From contig NZ_LNYO01000027.1 of NCBI RefSeq assembly GCF_001467895.1, positions 75,992-114,899 of the forward strand: a DNA stretch of 38,908 nt, read 5' to 3'. A model generated the notes under the pieces. The model had not been told where the DNA came from. It saw nothing but the letters and a program-made list of their open reading frames with translations, and searched no databases. The position numbers and the translations under genes are program-made. Below are positions 28,921 to 37,599 of this stretch, in pieces (position 1 is the stretch's first letter; each line of letters starts with the position of its first letter). Origin of the DNA: Legionella nautarum (GTDB taxonomy: Bacteria; Pseudomonadota; Gammaproteobacteria; Legionellales; Legionellaceae).

Positions 28921-29313
28921 ATGTTTTTGGTGATGAAATGTCATCCATTTATTTTTGCTTCGAAAAACTCATTGTTTCATTCTACAATACATAAGAATGG
29001 TCTTAATTTAAAAGCGCTAAAAACCATGATGTCTTTATTACATACATTAGAAAATCAGTGTTTAATGTTTTTGTCCACGCAAAAAGTAACCACTGAAAAT
29101 CTCCATTCATTAATTGGTGAGTTCCTTTATACTCAGCCAAAACATGTGATGCTAATCCTGGTCAAAGAAGTGCTGAAAACAGATGCGGTGAGCTTTACTT
29201 TGGCTCATGAAAAAAATAATAATCCTGATTTTCTAATTCAGCGAGTGACTCTCCATCTGAACCACCTTCTTTATGAAACCATCAAAACTTACTATTTCCA
29301 GTCCAAATCTTAA
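28921..29313 (+). CDS. Hypothetical protein
   Basis: A 130-codon frame with no recognised domain. Composition is rich in Leu, His and Lys, and the C-terminal half (EFLYTQPKHVMLILVKEVLK, TLAHEKNNNPDF) looks like a folded alpha/beta protein. No Shine-Dalgarno sequence precedes the first ATG. A start at 28933 or at the MMSLLHTLENQC segment is possible. The 170 bases upstream hold no other gene. Confidence 0.5.
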   Translation: MFLVMKCHPFIFASKNSLFHSTIHKNGLNLKALKTMMSLLHTLENQCLMFLSTQKVTTENLHSLIGEFLYTQPKHVMLILVKEVLKTDAVSFTLAHEKNNNPDFLIQRVTLHLNHLLYETIKTYYFQSKS

Positions 29314-29395
29314 TTAAGAGCTACTATGTACGTTCGTCATCAGTTGATGCCTAAACCTTGTTCTTCTTTAACTGTTCCTGTTTTCTTAAATAGAT

Positions 29396-29548
29396 TTACT
29401 GCCCGTTTATAGTCACGTGTTTAAGCGCATCAATTCCCAGTTTAAAATGTCCGGGCTCATGCGTTTTAAAAGGGGTAATCACTATTTTTTGATTGCCTGC
29501 CAGAGTAATAATTAAATCAGATTCAAAGACTACTGTTCTTATTTCCAT
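29396..29548 (-). CDS. Short CsrA-like protein, divergent paralogue
   Basis: A 50-residue frame from ATG 29548 to TAA 29396. The segment GNQKIVITPFKTHEPGHFKL, then GIDALKHVTINGQ, aligns with CsrA strands 3-5 (VRIGI.APK.V.V.R). The N-terminus MEIRTVVFESDLIITLAG replaces the usual LILTRRVGE. The protein stops where CsrA continues into HREEIYQRI, so the RNA-contacting arginine and C-terminal helix are missing. CsrA paralogues are common on Legionella integrative elements, where they regulate transfer genes. Whether this short form binds RNA is doubtful. Confidence 0.5.
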   Translation of the reverse strand: MEIRTVVFESDLIITLAGNQKIVITPFKTHEPGHFKLGIDALKHVTINGQ

Positions 29549-29678
29549 GATATTTTCTCGTTTTATATCAAAATAATTGCTGCAAAAAAGCATTCATTGA
29601 TGGTTTTCCCTATACAGCCATTTTAATCTGAAGGCCGCGTCTGTTTAAAGACAGGCTTTAAAGTAAAATAATCGGCAC

Positions 29679-30893
29679 TTATAGTACGGCTATCAATGCA
29701 GCCCCAGGGGTAGATTCAGGCAAAAATGGCAGCTCTTTTTTTATTGCATAAAACCCAGTAATACTTGGCTTTACACCATCAAATGATTCCTGCGCCTCAT
29801 CGGGTTGAACCACATCGATTTGTTCCAGGCGAATAATCTGTTGTTCCTGCCTGTCTAAAAGCTTGCGATACCGCTGATTACTTTCTTCTAATTGTTTTGT
29901 AACTACAGAGAGTTTACGTTCGGCATCACATATTCGGTCTGCTATCTCAACAAAGCTTTTCTCCTTATTGGTTAAAAAGTCTTCTAATTTTTTTTGAAAA
30001 GCGGCTCGCTGTTCTTTGTCTTGAATCACCATGTTAGAAAATGTTTCAACTGTCCCACTTAAGACAAGTCCAACAGCCCTTGCCTGTTCAACCTCTTTCC
30101 CCATTTTCACTTTAATATCATCAAGTTCTTTTATTTTATCAGATAATTGATTTTGATTTTCTTTATACGCCTGAACAACCTGTTCTAATTGTTTTTGAGT
30201 GTTCTCTAATACTTGAGACTGCGCATCGATTGAGCCTTTAAGCTTTGTGGCAGACTGTTCAAGATCAACCTGAGTTGCACGAAGTTTTTTTTCGGTAACA
30301 GTCAGCTCAATGATTTCTGATTTTAATGTGTTAATCTGTTCACAAAATTGATCAACATTTTGGGTTAGACGCGCATTTTCCTTCTGGAATGCATCGACTT
30401 CAATGGCCAGTTGTTCGCGTAAAAGCTCTAAAGTTGAAATAACCGAATCCAGCAGATCCACAAGATTTGAAATTCCAGCTTTTAATTGCTCGATATTGTC
30501 TGTATTTTGACTCTGATGATTTTCAAGAAGGATGTGGCTTACCGTATAAATAATTCCAGTAACAATACTAAGCGTAATAAGGGCTGCAAGATTTGCCATG
30601 AGTCCAATCATCAAAAGAGGTATGGTGAGCACTGCACCTGCGGTAATTTTTTGCCACAAGGGAATTTCATTCAAAAAACTTGCAGCACGAGACAGCCAAC
30701 TAGGATTGTTATTCATTGATTGAATCAGTTGATTCAGATCTACTTTGATTTTTTGTATTTTATTTTGAGTCGTTATAATCTTCTCAAAACGTTCTTTATC
30801 TTTTTTTGTTTTCTGAATCAGATTCTCCTGCTCTATGTTCTCTGACTGATTAAGGTCAGAAGCCAACTCAAGTTCCAATTTTTGATACGCCAT
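29679..30893 (-). CDS. Two-TM coiled-coil protein resembling LegC/Ylf SNARE-like effectors
   Basis: This 404-residue protein starts at an ATG behind AAGGAAG. A charged N-terminal helix (1-60) leads to two adjacent hydrophobic spans (about 82-103 and 104-124, around TIPLLMIGLMANLAALITLS). A long heptad-repeat coiled coil covers about 135-360. The C-terminus, PESTPGAALIAVL, is short and hydrophobic. This layout is the one seen in Legionella LegC2, LegC3 and LegC7 (SNARE-like, Dot/Icm-translocated) and in Chlamydia IncA. The resemblance is in architecture; I cannot confirm homology. It stands alone with 405 empty bases upstream, as many effector genes do. A phage-like or structural coiled coil is the alternative. 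Confidence 0.6.
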   Translation of the reverse strand: MAYQKLELELASDLNQSENIEQENLIQKTKKDKERFEKIITTQNKIQKIKVDLNQLIQSMNNNPSWLSRAASFLNEIPLWQKITAGAVLTIPLLMIGLMANLAALITLSIVTGIIYTVSHILLENHQSQNTDNIEQLKAGISNLVDLLDSVISTLELLREQLAIEVDAFQKENARLTQNVDQFCEQINTLKSEIIELTVTEKKLRATQVDLEQSATKLKGSIDAQSQVLENTQKQLEQVVQAYKENQNQLSDKIKELDDIKVKMGKEVEQARAVGLVLSGTVETFSNMVIQDKEQRAAFQKKLEDFLTNKEKSFVEIADRICDAERKLSVVTKQLEESNQRYRKLLDRQEQQIIRLEQIDVVQPDEAQESFDGVKPSITGFYAIKKELPFLPESTPGAALIAVL

Positions 30894-31298
30894 GATTCTT
30901 CCTTACAACGAATGGGTCATCCACTTTTTTAAAATAGAAATAATGTCACATGATTATCAGGTTAAGCTTAAATAAGCAGGGTGACGGGAAACCTCATAAT
31001 TATTGAGTTAATTACCAGTACCTTTTTTAGGTATTGGATTGAGGTGTATCTGCGGTTTTTGAGGCACAGTATAAAAACCCTGAACATAAGGTCTTAAGGT
31101 TGTTCATTGAGGGGGGAAATTGATTTTTAATATTCAGAATGTTACTCATTACCACGTTTCCTTAATTGGTTTGAAACAACAATCAACCGAGCGCTTTTCC
31201 TTCGAACGGTTAAATCTTGATCATTCTATCGAATAAATTGTGTTCAGTCATTCTTTTTTTAGTGACTCACTTTTATTGATAATATTACAGGCTTTAGG
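30894..31298. other. Intergenic region, no gene seen
   Basis: These 405 bases separate two minus-strand genes. I see the Shine-Dalgarno sequence of the LegC-like gene and a weak inverted repeat around 31019-31037 (GTACC, T-run, GGTAT) that is too weak to call a terminator. No coding-like frame of useful length is present on either strand. Confidence 0.4.
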
Positions 31299-32519
31299 TT
31301 ATCTGAATGGATGTTTTTTAGGATCCCACCAACCACCAAGCGGTTCGTTTTCATCAAAATACTCATGCACTTTTTTAAAGGAATATTGAGATAATTGTTC
31401 ATATTCTGATTGGGGTAACAGCATATATTCTTCTTCATCATCGATAATAGAGTTCAGCATCACTCCGACCAGGTGGCATCCATGCCATTTTGCACGGGTA
31501 GTTCGATTTTTTCTTTTGGTGTTTTTATGACACCGTGCGGCAAAGGACTTCACTTCATCGTTCAAGAAGGCATCAAGGTAATGAAAGGTTTTGTAGGCCA
31601 GCTGAACATGGTTTGGGTGACCTGCAAACACGGTCGGTTGTCTATTTCCTGCGGTGATGGATTGAGTGGTACAGCCAAAGATGTATCCTAAAAGAAAAAT
31701 CAGTTCATCTGCGTAATCATCCATAGTCAGATTGCCTACGTTAAACCCCTTACTGATCTCAAAGAGTTCTGGATTAAACTTTTGAGAAAAGAGCTTTTGA
31801 TTTAAGAGTTCCTGACGGATTAAAAGAAGATGTGGTCCAATCTGGTGGCAATTGTCTTCGGTTAGGTAATAATTAATCGTTTTATTAAAGGTGTCCAGTA
31901 GTTTTTCGTCTGGTTTTTTAATAGTAAGACGCTCAATATATTTGCGGTATTTTTTATAGGACTCATTAGTTCTAAAATCATAGCCTTCAGGTTTACGTGG
32001 CCATTCGCGTACTTCTTCAAAATCAAAGAAATCAAACTCAGTGTCTGACTCTTCCTCGTCAGATGACTCATCAATCTCATCACCAAACAAGGAAATGACG
32101 TTGGTGTGGCCTTGCGCAACTGATGTTATCACTGGGATTGACAAACCAGTTGGTTTTGGATTGATGTTACCCGGTTTTAATGTGTCCGTGTTTATCGATG
32201 GTCTAATTGATTCAGTATTTTTGTCTTGTAGTAAGGTACAGCCATCCACTATCGCCTGTGAGAGACTGATATTTTTTTGATGTGCGATGTCTTTTAATGC
32301 GTTATAAGCTTCATCACTGATGGTGATGGTACGCAGAGTTTTCTCGACCAGATATTTTTTTTGATTCAGAGCACGATAACAGCGACTAAAAGCTTGAGGA
32401 TCTACGAATTCATCAAGCCATAATTGAAACAAGATGACTGTTTCTTCATCATGCGCCGTGTTTTTGAGTTCAGCAAAGGCTTGGATTGCCTTTAGGGATT
32501 TCGGCCAGCAAATTACCAT
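31299..32519 (-). CDS. 406-residue protein with RHH-like and DUF7168-like regions; start codon supplied by a transposon end
   Basis: Residues about 60-97 (LRTITISDEAYNALKDIAHQ and onward) resemble a ribbon-helix-helix DNA-binding fold. An acidic low-complexity stretch (DESSDEEESDTEFDFFDFEE) lies at about 150-170. The C-terminal part (VFAGHPNHVQLAYKTFHYLD, then KRKNRTTRAKWHGCHLVGVM) resembles the DUF7168 region found with DUF2786. Function is unknown. The first eight or nine codons (MVICWPKS) are encoded by the left end of the Tn3-family transposon and have no Shine-Dalgarno sequence. The true N-terminus has therefore probably been replaced by the insertion. Confidence 0.65.
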   Translation of the reverse strand: MVICWPKSLKAIQAFAELKNTAHDEETVILFQLWLDEFVDPQAFSRCYRALNQKKYLVEKTLRTITISDEAYNALKDIAHQKNISLSQAIVDGCTLLQDKNTESIRPSINTDTLKPGNINPKPTGLSIPVITSVAQGHTNVISLFGDEIDESSDEEESDTEFDFFDFEEVREWPRKPEGYDFRTNESYKKYRKYIERLTIKKPDEKLLDTFNKTINYYLTEDNCHQIGPHLLLIRQELLNQKLFSQKFNPELFEISKGFNVGNLTMDDYADELIFLLGYIFGCTTQSITAGNRQPTVFAGHPNHVQLAYKTFHYLDAFLNDEVKSFAARCHKNTKRKNRTTRAKWHGCHLVGVMLNSIIDDEEEYMLLPQSEYEQLSQYSFKKVHEYFDENEPLGGWWDPKKHPFR

Positions 32520-32529
32520 TTTAGCCGGT
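32495..32529 (+). repeat. Left terminal inverted repeat of the Tn3-family transposon
   Basis: 35 bases, reading inward GGGATTTCGGCCAGC and continuing through ACCATTTTAGCCGGT. It matches the right end with one mismatch (GGGA against GGGG). The start codon and first codons of the 406-residue gene on the minus strand lie in it. Confidence 0.9.
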
Positions 32530-32617
32530 CTAGATCTAACACAATGAATATACAGATCTTTTATTTAGAGCAAAAATCATGATTTTACCCAAAAACAACT
32601 CGTTTTTAGTCTAAAAA

Positions 32618-32719
32618 TTATTCACATAATATTTTATATGTGAATAAAGAAGATGTTTTTTCTTGTATTATGCGAAACAAACAGGTAGCCTAACTCTAGG
32701 GTTGATTATTCACATAATA
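32618..32719 (+). promoter_or_regulatory. Putative TnpI internal resolution site (four recombinase motifs)
   Basis: TTATTCACATA (32618-32628) and TATGTGAATAA (32637-32647) are perfect inverted copies with an 8-base core. A diverged motif, TATGCGAAACA, follows at 32669-32679, and a fourth exact TTATTCACATA at 32706-32716. One inverted pair plus two accessory motifs beside the recombinase gene is the plan of the Tn4430 IRS. The tnpI ATG follows at 32721, so binding would also control tnpI-tnpA expression. Confidence 0.7.
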
Positions 32720-32720
32720 C

Positions 32721-33644
32721 ATGCATATGGATCATGATGGTTTGCTAAACGCATTTAAAGTCGCATTAGAACGCCAGGATTTATCTGAGTCCTCAATTAC
32801 CAGCTATCTCCAGGGATTAAACGTATTTACTACTTGGGCTCTGGATTTTTACCAACAAGAGGTGAGTCTACTGGAAATTACATCTAATGACCTGCGTGCT
32901 TACCGTGAATATGTGTCCAAAATAATTAGACGAAAACCGGCAACGATTAATCACCATATCCAGGTTTTAAAACGATTCTATGCCTGGGCAATGCAAACCG
33001 ACCTTATTCCTGATGATCCGGCTGCAACACTTCATTTTGTGAAGCGGGCAGCAATGACCCAACCCAATGCATTAAACAAAGATGAAATCCATGCTTTATT
33101 AAGAGCAGCAGGCCTTTCCACCCAAGGGCTAGCAGTAAGAAACTATGCCATAGTGCAACTCTTTTTACAATCAGGTTTAAGGGTTGGGGAGTTAAACCAT
33201 TTATTGGTAAAAGATGTAGTGATTAGAGAACGCTCAGGATTTGTTAACGTGGTGGATGGAAAAGGTAGAAAACATAGAGAGATTCCATTGAACTCGATTG
33301 CCAGACGCGCACTAACCAATTATTTGGAGACCCGCAAATCTCTTGAGCCAGATGACGCATTGTTTACTACCAAACGTGGTGAACCAGGAACAATAAGAGC
33401 ATTGCAAGCGCTGATTAGTAGTCTGTCAAAAAGAGCTAATATTACTCGTATTAATGTTACGGCACACACATTGCGCCACACTTTCGCTACTCAATTTTTA
33501 CAGGCAAATCCTGGCTGTCTTGTTGAATTAGCAATGCTCATGGGGCATGAGTCGGTTGATACTACAGCGATTTATACCAAAGCGTCAAAAGAGAAACTGG
33601 CAGAGCACATGGAACGTTCAGGAGTAAGTATCGATGCATACTGA
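32721..33644 (+). CDS. tnpI: Tyrosine recombinase, TnpI-like cointegrate resolvase
   Basis: This 307-residue Xer-type recombinase has an N-terminal SAM-like domain (about 8-95). Its catalytic residues are Arg154 (SGLRVGEL), Lys181 (DGKGRKHREIPL), His249 and Arg252 (HTLRHTFAT), His276 (LMGHES) and Tyr285 (TTAIYTK). It would resolve transposon cointegrates at the adjacent four-motif site. The ATG at 32721 has no clear Shine-Dalgarno sequence, and ATG 32727 is possible. Overlap with tnpA (11 bases) fits coupled expression, as in Tn4430-like elements. XerC/D-type integrase is the generic label. Confidence 0.88.
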   Translation: MHMDHDGLLNAFKVALERQDLSESSITSYLQGLNVFTTWALDFYQQEVSLLEITSNDLRAYREYVSKIIRRKPATINHHIQVLKRFYAWAMQTDLIPDDPAATLHFVKRAAMTQPNALNKDEIHALLRAAGLSTQGLAVRNYAIVQLFLQSGLRVGELNHLLVKDVVIRERSGFVNVVDGKGRKHREIPLNSIARRALTNYLETRKSLEPDDALFTTKRGEPGTIRALQALISSLSKRANITRINVTAHTLRHTFATQFLQANPGCLVELAMLMGHESVDTTAIYTKASKEKLAEHMERSGVSIDAY

Positions 33645-36504
33645 AATAGAAATTACGGAAGATCAACTTGCTATTGATTGGACATTGACTGAAGAAGATA
33701 TTCGATTTATTAACAATAATTCGAATCAAGGTATTAAATTTGCAGCACTTCTTTGTCATCTAAGGGCTTATGGACGGTTTATTAGTAAGGACGATGCCTT
33801 ACCTTTTACGGCAATGAGCTATCTTGCTAAACAACTGGGCCAATCTTTTTCAGTCATGCCAGTTTTTGCGAATACGCCTCATAGCTACATTCAGCGAGAA
33901 AAAATTCGCGATTATCTAGGGTATGGTGAATTTAACGAAACAGAATCACTCAAATTAGAGGAATGGCTGGTTTCTCAATTGCGAAAAGAAACGCTGGATA
34001 AAAGAAGACTCATTGAGCTTGCCACAAATCACTTAAAAAGCTGTCGTATTGTTTTACCATCCCCTATTACCCTAGGTCGAGTGGTGAATCAGAAGGTCAA
34101 TCAGGCAATAGAAGGTTTTTATAGCAGTATTGCAGAAGCTTTAGCGCCATCGCTACGAGACAAACTTGAGTATTTAATTACACCTGAGCGTAAAGAAGCA
34201 TACGCACAATTAGCCGATCTAAGAACATCACCACAAAATGCCAGTAGTGGCATGATGAATCAGTATCTTGATTATTTTGAGGAAATTGAACAGCTGGGTA
34301 TTTTGGACTGCAATCTGGGAGCAATACATCCTGATGTTATTAAAGAGCTTGCTCAAAAAGGTCGTTACTATGATGCGTTCCAGTTACGTGATATGGCTTC
34401 GAAAGTAAAACGGGAAGCCATTATCATTTGTTTTTTGCATGAAACTGCCAAAACGATTCTTGATTATTTGGTTTCTTTATTCAAGCGCATACTACTGGAT
34501 ATCAATCGTCGCGCTAAAAATGAAGTATCAGCAGAACGAGAGAAAGTATCAAGAAAAAATAAAGGGAAATTTAAACCAGCTAGCGATTTTATCAAGTCAG
34601 CCTTCTCTCAAGCAGCGGTTAAAGAGCTTACCCTGGTGCAATTTGTAACTCAGTTTAATGAAGCCACAATGCTTGAAACTGCTAGTGCCTGTGAGGCTAT
34701 TGATAAATTGGAGTCCTCAGGCGTTACGGATCATATTGTGAATCGTTTTTCCTACATCAGGCAATTTTCAAAACGATTCCTAACGCTAAAATTAAGCGCC
34801 AGTGCGGGCCTTGCTTCATTACTCAAATCCATAGAGATTCTTCGGAGCCTCCATGCCGGTGAGATTAAAAAACTACCAGAAGATGTACCAACAGACTTTT
34901 TGCCTAAAATGTGGCATGACGTTATCTATGATGAGCAGGAACAAATCAGGACTCATTATTGGGAAATGGGTTTTTACTATGCGCTTAAGAAAGAAATCAG
35001 CGCAGGAGACATCTATCTTTCTAACAGTCGCAATAACCGCTATTTTTGGGATACGGTTTATGGAGCGCTTCCCTGGGAGCAAGAGAGGGAACAACAGTAT
35101 CAAAAGCTAAAACTTCCCAGCGAATTTGATGCGATGATGGAGAGCTTATCCGGCGAGTATCATCATGTGGCAATCCATGCCCGAAATACTTTACCCAACA
35201 ATGATTTTGTAACTATTGAGGAAGGTAAATTTCATTTTACCAGGGATGATGCACTGGTTATCCCGCCTGAAGTAGTACAGTTACGTAAACTCATTCAGTC
35301 ACGGATGCCTACTATTAGAATCGAAAAACTTCTAGCAGAGGCCTCTCGCTTATCGGGCTGCCTTGATGGTTTTACACCATTTTATGAGCCAGAAAAAAGG
35401 CTTAAATTCCCATTGAAGCCTTTGCTTGCATCCATTCTTGCTCATGCAACCAACATTGGCTTGTTTGGTATGGGGTCTAGCGCTGTCGGAATCAGCATTG
35501 ATGCCTTAACGAGTGCTTCGCATACTTATTTACGTCCAGAAACTATTAAGGAAACCAATCGTCTTTTGGTGAATCACTTTTTAACCTACCCTATCAGCGA
35601 CGAAATGACAGACGGGCTTTATTCCACATCAGATGCACAGCGTTATCCCATTGAGAGAAAATTTTTTCTCTCGTCCTATTACCCAAGATATTATGGCTAT
35701 TATGAGAAAGCGATTTCTATTTATACCCATGTTGCCAGGGGCGCTGTTTTTGGCACGCAAGTGATTTCCACGGGTGAACGAGAAGCCTCTTATGTGCTAA
35801 CAGGCTTACTGGAAAATGACACCTTACTCAATCCTGAATTTCACAGCACTGATACTCACGGATTTACTGAACATCTCTTTGCCATGCTTTATTTGCTTGG
35901 CTTTCCATTCCATCCAAGGCTTAAAGACTTAGCTGACCAAAGCGTTTATAAAATCGATAAAACGATGAGTTATGGTGATTTGGATGAGGTATTCAGCGGC
36001 ACTATAGACATTGAACTGATTCGTGCAAACTGGGATCAAATTGTTCGCATTGTCGCGTCATTAAAAAATGGGTTGGCCCCGGCGCATGTAATTATTCAGA
36101 AATTAGCCAATCGCACCGATAATGTATCCAAGGCCATCAGAGCTTTTGGCCGGATCATCAAAAGTATTTACATCTTGCGCTACATCGCCGATCAAGAGCT
36201 ACGCCACACGGTTCACTTGCATCTCAATCATGGTGAATCAAGACATCAATTAGCAAAAAAATTATTCTTCCTCAATCGAGGTGCTTTTAAGACCAGTGAT
36301 TATGAAGAAATCATGAATAAAGCCAGCTGTCTGAGCTTGGTATCCAATGCTGTTTTAGTCTGGAATACCCATTATATGCAAAAAATTGTTGATGATCTTC
36401 GAACCGAAGGATATGACATTAAAAGTGAGCATTTGCAGAAAATATCTCCGTTAATGTTTAAGCACATCCAGATTTATGGCACCTACCATTTTGAAGACCT
36501 TTAA
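33634..36504 (+). CDS. tnpA: Tn3-family transposase TnpA
   Basis: This 956-residue protein starts at ATG 33634 with AGGAG (33620-33624) inside tnpI. An N-terminal DUF4158-like region (TEEDIRFINNNSNQGIKFAA) precedes the Tn3 DDE catalytic domain. The likely triad is Asp667 (YSTSDAQRYP), Asp740 (STDTHGFTEHLFAML) and Glu868 (LNHGESRHQLAKKLFFLNRG). The spacing (73 and 128 residues) agrees with Tn3 and Tn4430. No stop or frameshift interrupts it, so the element may still be active. Confidence 0.95.
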   Translation: MHTEIEITEDQLAIDWTLTEEDIRFINNNSNQGIKFAALLCHLRAYGRFISKDDALPFTAMSYLAKQLGQSFSVMPVFANTPHSYIQREKIRDYLGYGEFNETESLKLEEWLVSQLRKETLDKRRLIELATNHLKSCRIVLPSPITLGRVVNQKVNQAIEGFYSSIAEALAPSLRDKLEYLITPERKEAYAQLADLRTSPQNASSGMMNQYLDYFEEIEQLGILDCNLGAIHPDVIKELAQKGRYYDAFQLRDMASKVKREAIIICFLHETAKTILDYLVSLFKRILLDINRRAKNEVSAEREKVSRKNKGKFKPASDFIKSAFSQAAVKELTLVQFVTQFNEATMLETASACEAIDKLESSGVTDHIVNRFSYIRQFSKRFLTLKLSASAGLASLLKSIEILRSLHAGEIKKLPEDVPTDFLPKMWHDVIYDEQEQIRTHYWEMGFYYALKKEISAGDIYLSNSRNNRYFWDTVYGALPWEQEREQQYQKLKLPSEFDAMMESLSGEYHHVAIHARNTLPNNDFVTIEEGKFHFTRDDALVIPPEVVQLRKLIQSRMPTIRIEKLLAEASRLSGCLDGFTPFYEPEKRLKFPLKPLLASILAHATNIGLFGMGSSAVGISIDALTSASHTYLRPETIKETNRLLVNHFLTYPISDEMTDGLYSTSDAQRYPIERKFFLSSYYPRYYGYYEKAISIYTHVARGAVFGTQVISTGEREASYVLTGLLENDTLLNPEFHSTDTHGFTEHLFAMLYLLGFPFHPRLKDLADQSVYKIDKTMSYGDLDEVFSGTIDIELIRANWDQIVRIVASLKNGLAPAHVIIQKLANRTDNVSKAIRAFGRIIKSIYILRYIADQELRHTVHLHLNHGESRHQLAKKLFFLNRGAFKTSDYEEIMNKASCLSLVSNAVLVWNTHYMQKIVDDLRTEGYDIKSEHLQKISPLMFKHIQIYGTYHFEDL

Positions 36505-36516
36505 GGAAGAGATGGC

Positions 36517-37545
36517 ATGAATTTCAATACCCCTGGCACGAATCAAAAACAGGCGCTTATCTATCAAACTGAGGATGGCAGTTTTCAAACTGAGGTACGT
36601 CTTGAGTCAGAAACCATTTGGTTAACTCAAAGGCAAATGGCAGAATTATTTGGTACATCAACCGATAATATTGGTCTGCACCTAAAAAACATCTACGCTG
36701 AAGGAGAGTTATCAGAGAAGGCAACTGCCGAGGATTACTCGGTAGTTCGTCTTGAAGGAAAAAGGAAGGTTAATCGAACAGTGAAGCATTATAATCTGGA
36801 TGCTATTGTTTCTGCAGGATACCGAGTAAATTCAAAGCAGGGAACGCAATTTAGGATTTGGGCTAATAAAGTGCTTAAGGAGTATTTGTTACAAGGGTAT
36901 GCTTTGAATGAATCCCGATTGATACAACAAAAAGAACAAATAAATAAATTAAAGGCAACCGTGATGCTTTTTCAAAAAGCTCAACTTGAAGCACTGGAAT
37001 ATTCTGAGGCAAGTGGTCTTTTATCCGTGTTAACAGAGTACACCCATAGCTTTGCCTTATTAAATCAATATGATACCGGTAATTTTCCACAGGGTGGATT
37101 AAATGAACAGGTAATTGATGTGATTAATCCGCACGAGGCTATGCAAGCGATTGATCGTCTGAGAGAGCAGCTTATGGCTCAAAAAGAGGCCACTGCGTTA
37201 TTCGGCAACCCTAAGGATGATAGTTTTATCGGCATTTTAGGATCTATCGTTCAAAGTTTTGGTGGTGAGTATCTATACCCAAGCATTGAAGAACAAGCCG
37301 CTCATTTGCTTTATTTCATTGTAAAAAATCATCCTTTTACAGATGGAAACAAACGAATTGGTGCCTTTATGTTTATTTGGTTTCTACAACGAAACAAACA
37401 TCATCTGAAAAAGAATGGTGAGCCTAAAATTAATGATAATGCATTAGTTGCCATCACATTGCTCGTGGCACAAAGCGAACCATCCCAAAAAGAAATTATG
37501 GTTGATTTGATCATCAATTTAATAAAAGAGCAATCTGGGGCGTAA
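36517..37545 (+). CDS. RhuM-domain protein fused to a Doc-like Fic domain (transposon passenger)
   Basis: This 342-residue protein has an N-terminal RhuM-type region (about 12-130: ETIWLTQRQMAELFGTSTDN, KHYNLDAIVSAGYRVNSKQG, QFRIWANKVLKEYLLQGYAL). A helical linker follows, then a Fic/Doc domain with the active motif HPFTDGNKR (272-280). The position after GN is Lys, as in Doc (HxFxDANKR), and not the Gly of AMP-transferring Fic proteins. It may therefore modify a target by phosphate transfer as Doc does to EF-Tu. It starts 12 bases after tnpA behind GGAAGAG. No separate antitoxin gene is seen inside the transposon; the RhuM half may act as one. Confidence 0.85.
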   Translation: MNFNTPGTNQKQALIYQTEDGSFQTEVRLESETIWLTQRQMAELFGTSTDNIGLHLKNIYAEGELSEKATAEDYSVVRLEGKRKVNRTVKHYNLDAIVSAGYRVNSKQGTQFRIWANKVLKEYLLQGYALNESRLIQQKEQINKLKATVMLFQKAQLEALEYSEASGLLSVLTEYTHSFALLNQYDTGNFPQGGLNEQVIDVINPHEAMQAIDRLREQLMAQKEATALFGNPKDDSFIGILGSIVQSFGGEYLYPSIEEQAAHLLYFIVKNHPFTDGNKRIGAFMFIWFLQRNKHHLKKNGEPKINDNALVAITLLVAQSEPSQKEIMVDLIINLIKEQSGA

Positions 37546-37573
37546 TGGGGTATTCTTATGAAGAAATAACGGA

Positions 37574-37595
37574 AGGGTTGATTATTCACATAATA
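37574..37595 (+). repeat. 22-bp direct repeat of the resolution-site end (copy of 32698-32719)
   Basis: A 22-base sequence starting AGGGTTGATTATTCACATAA occurs in the same orientation at 32698-32719 (just before tnpI) and at 37574-37595 (four bases before the right terminal repeat). It contains a complete TTATTCACATA recombinase motif. The pair brackets tnpI, tnpA and the RhuM-Fic gene. Confidence 0.85.
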
Positions 37596-37599
37596 TGCC

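Noticed and set aside
30955-30985. PmrA-box-like tandem CTTA repeats upstream of the LegC-like gene
   Set aside because: On the minus strand CTTATTTAAG-CTTAACC has two half-site-like elements, but spaced 10 bases and not 11, with poor matches in the second half.
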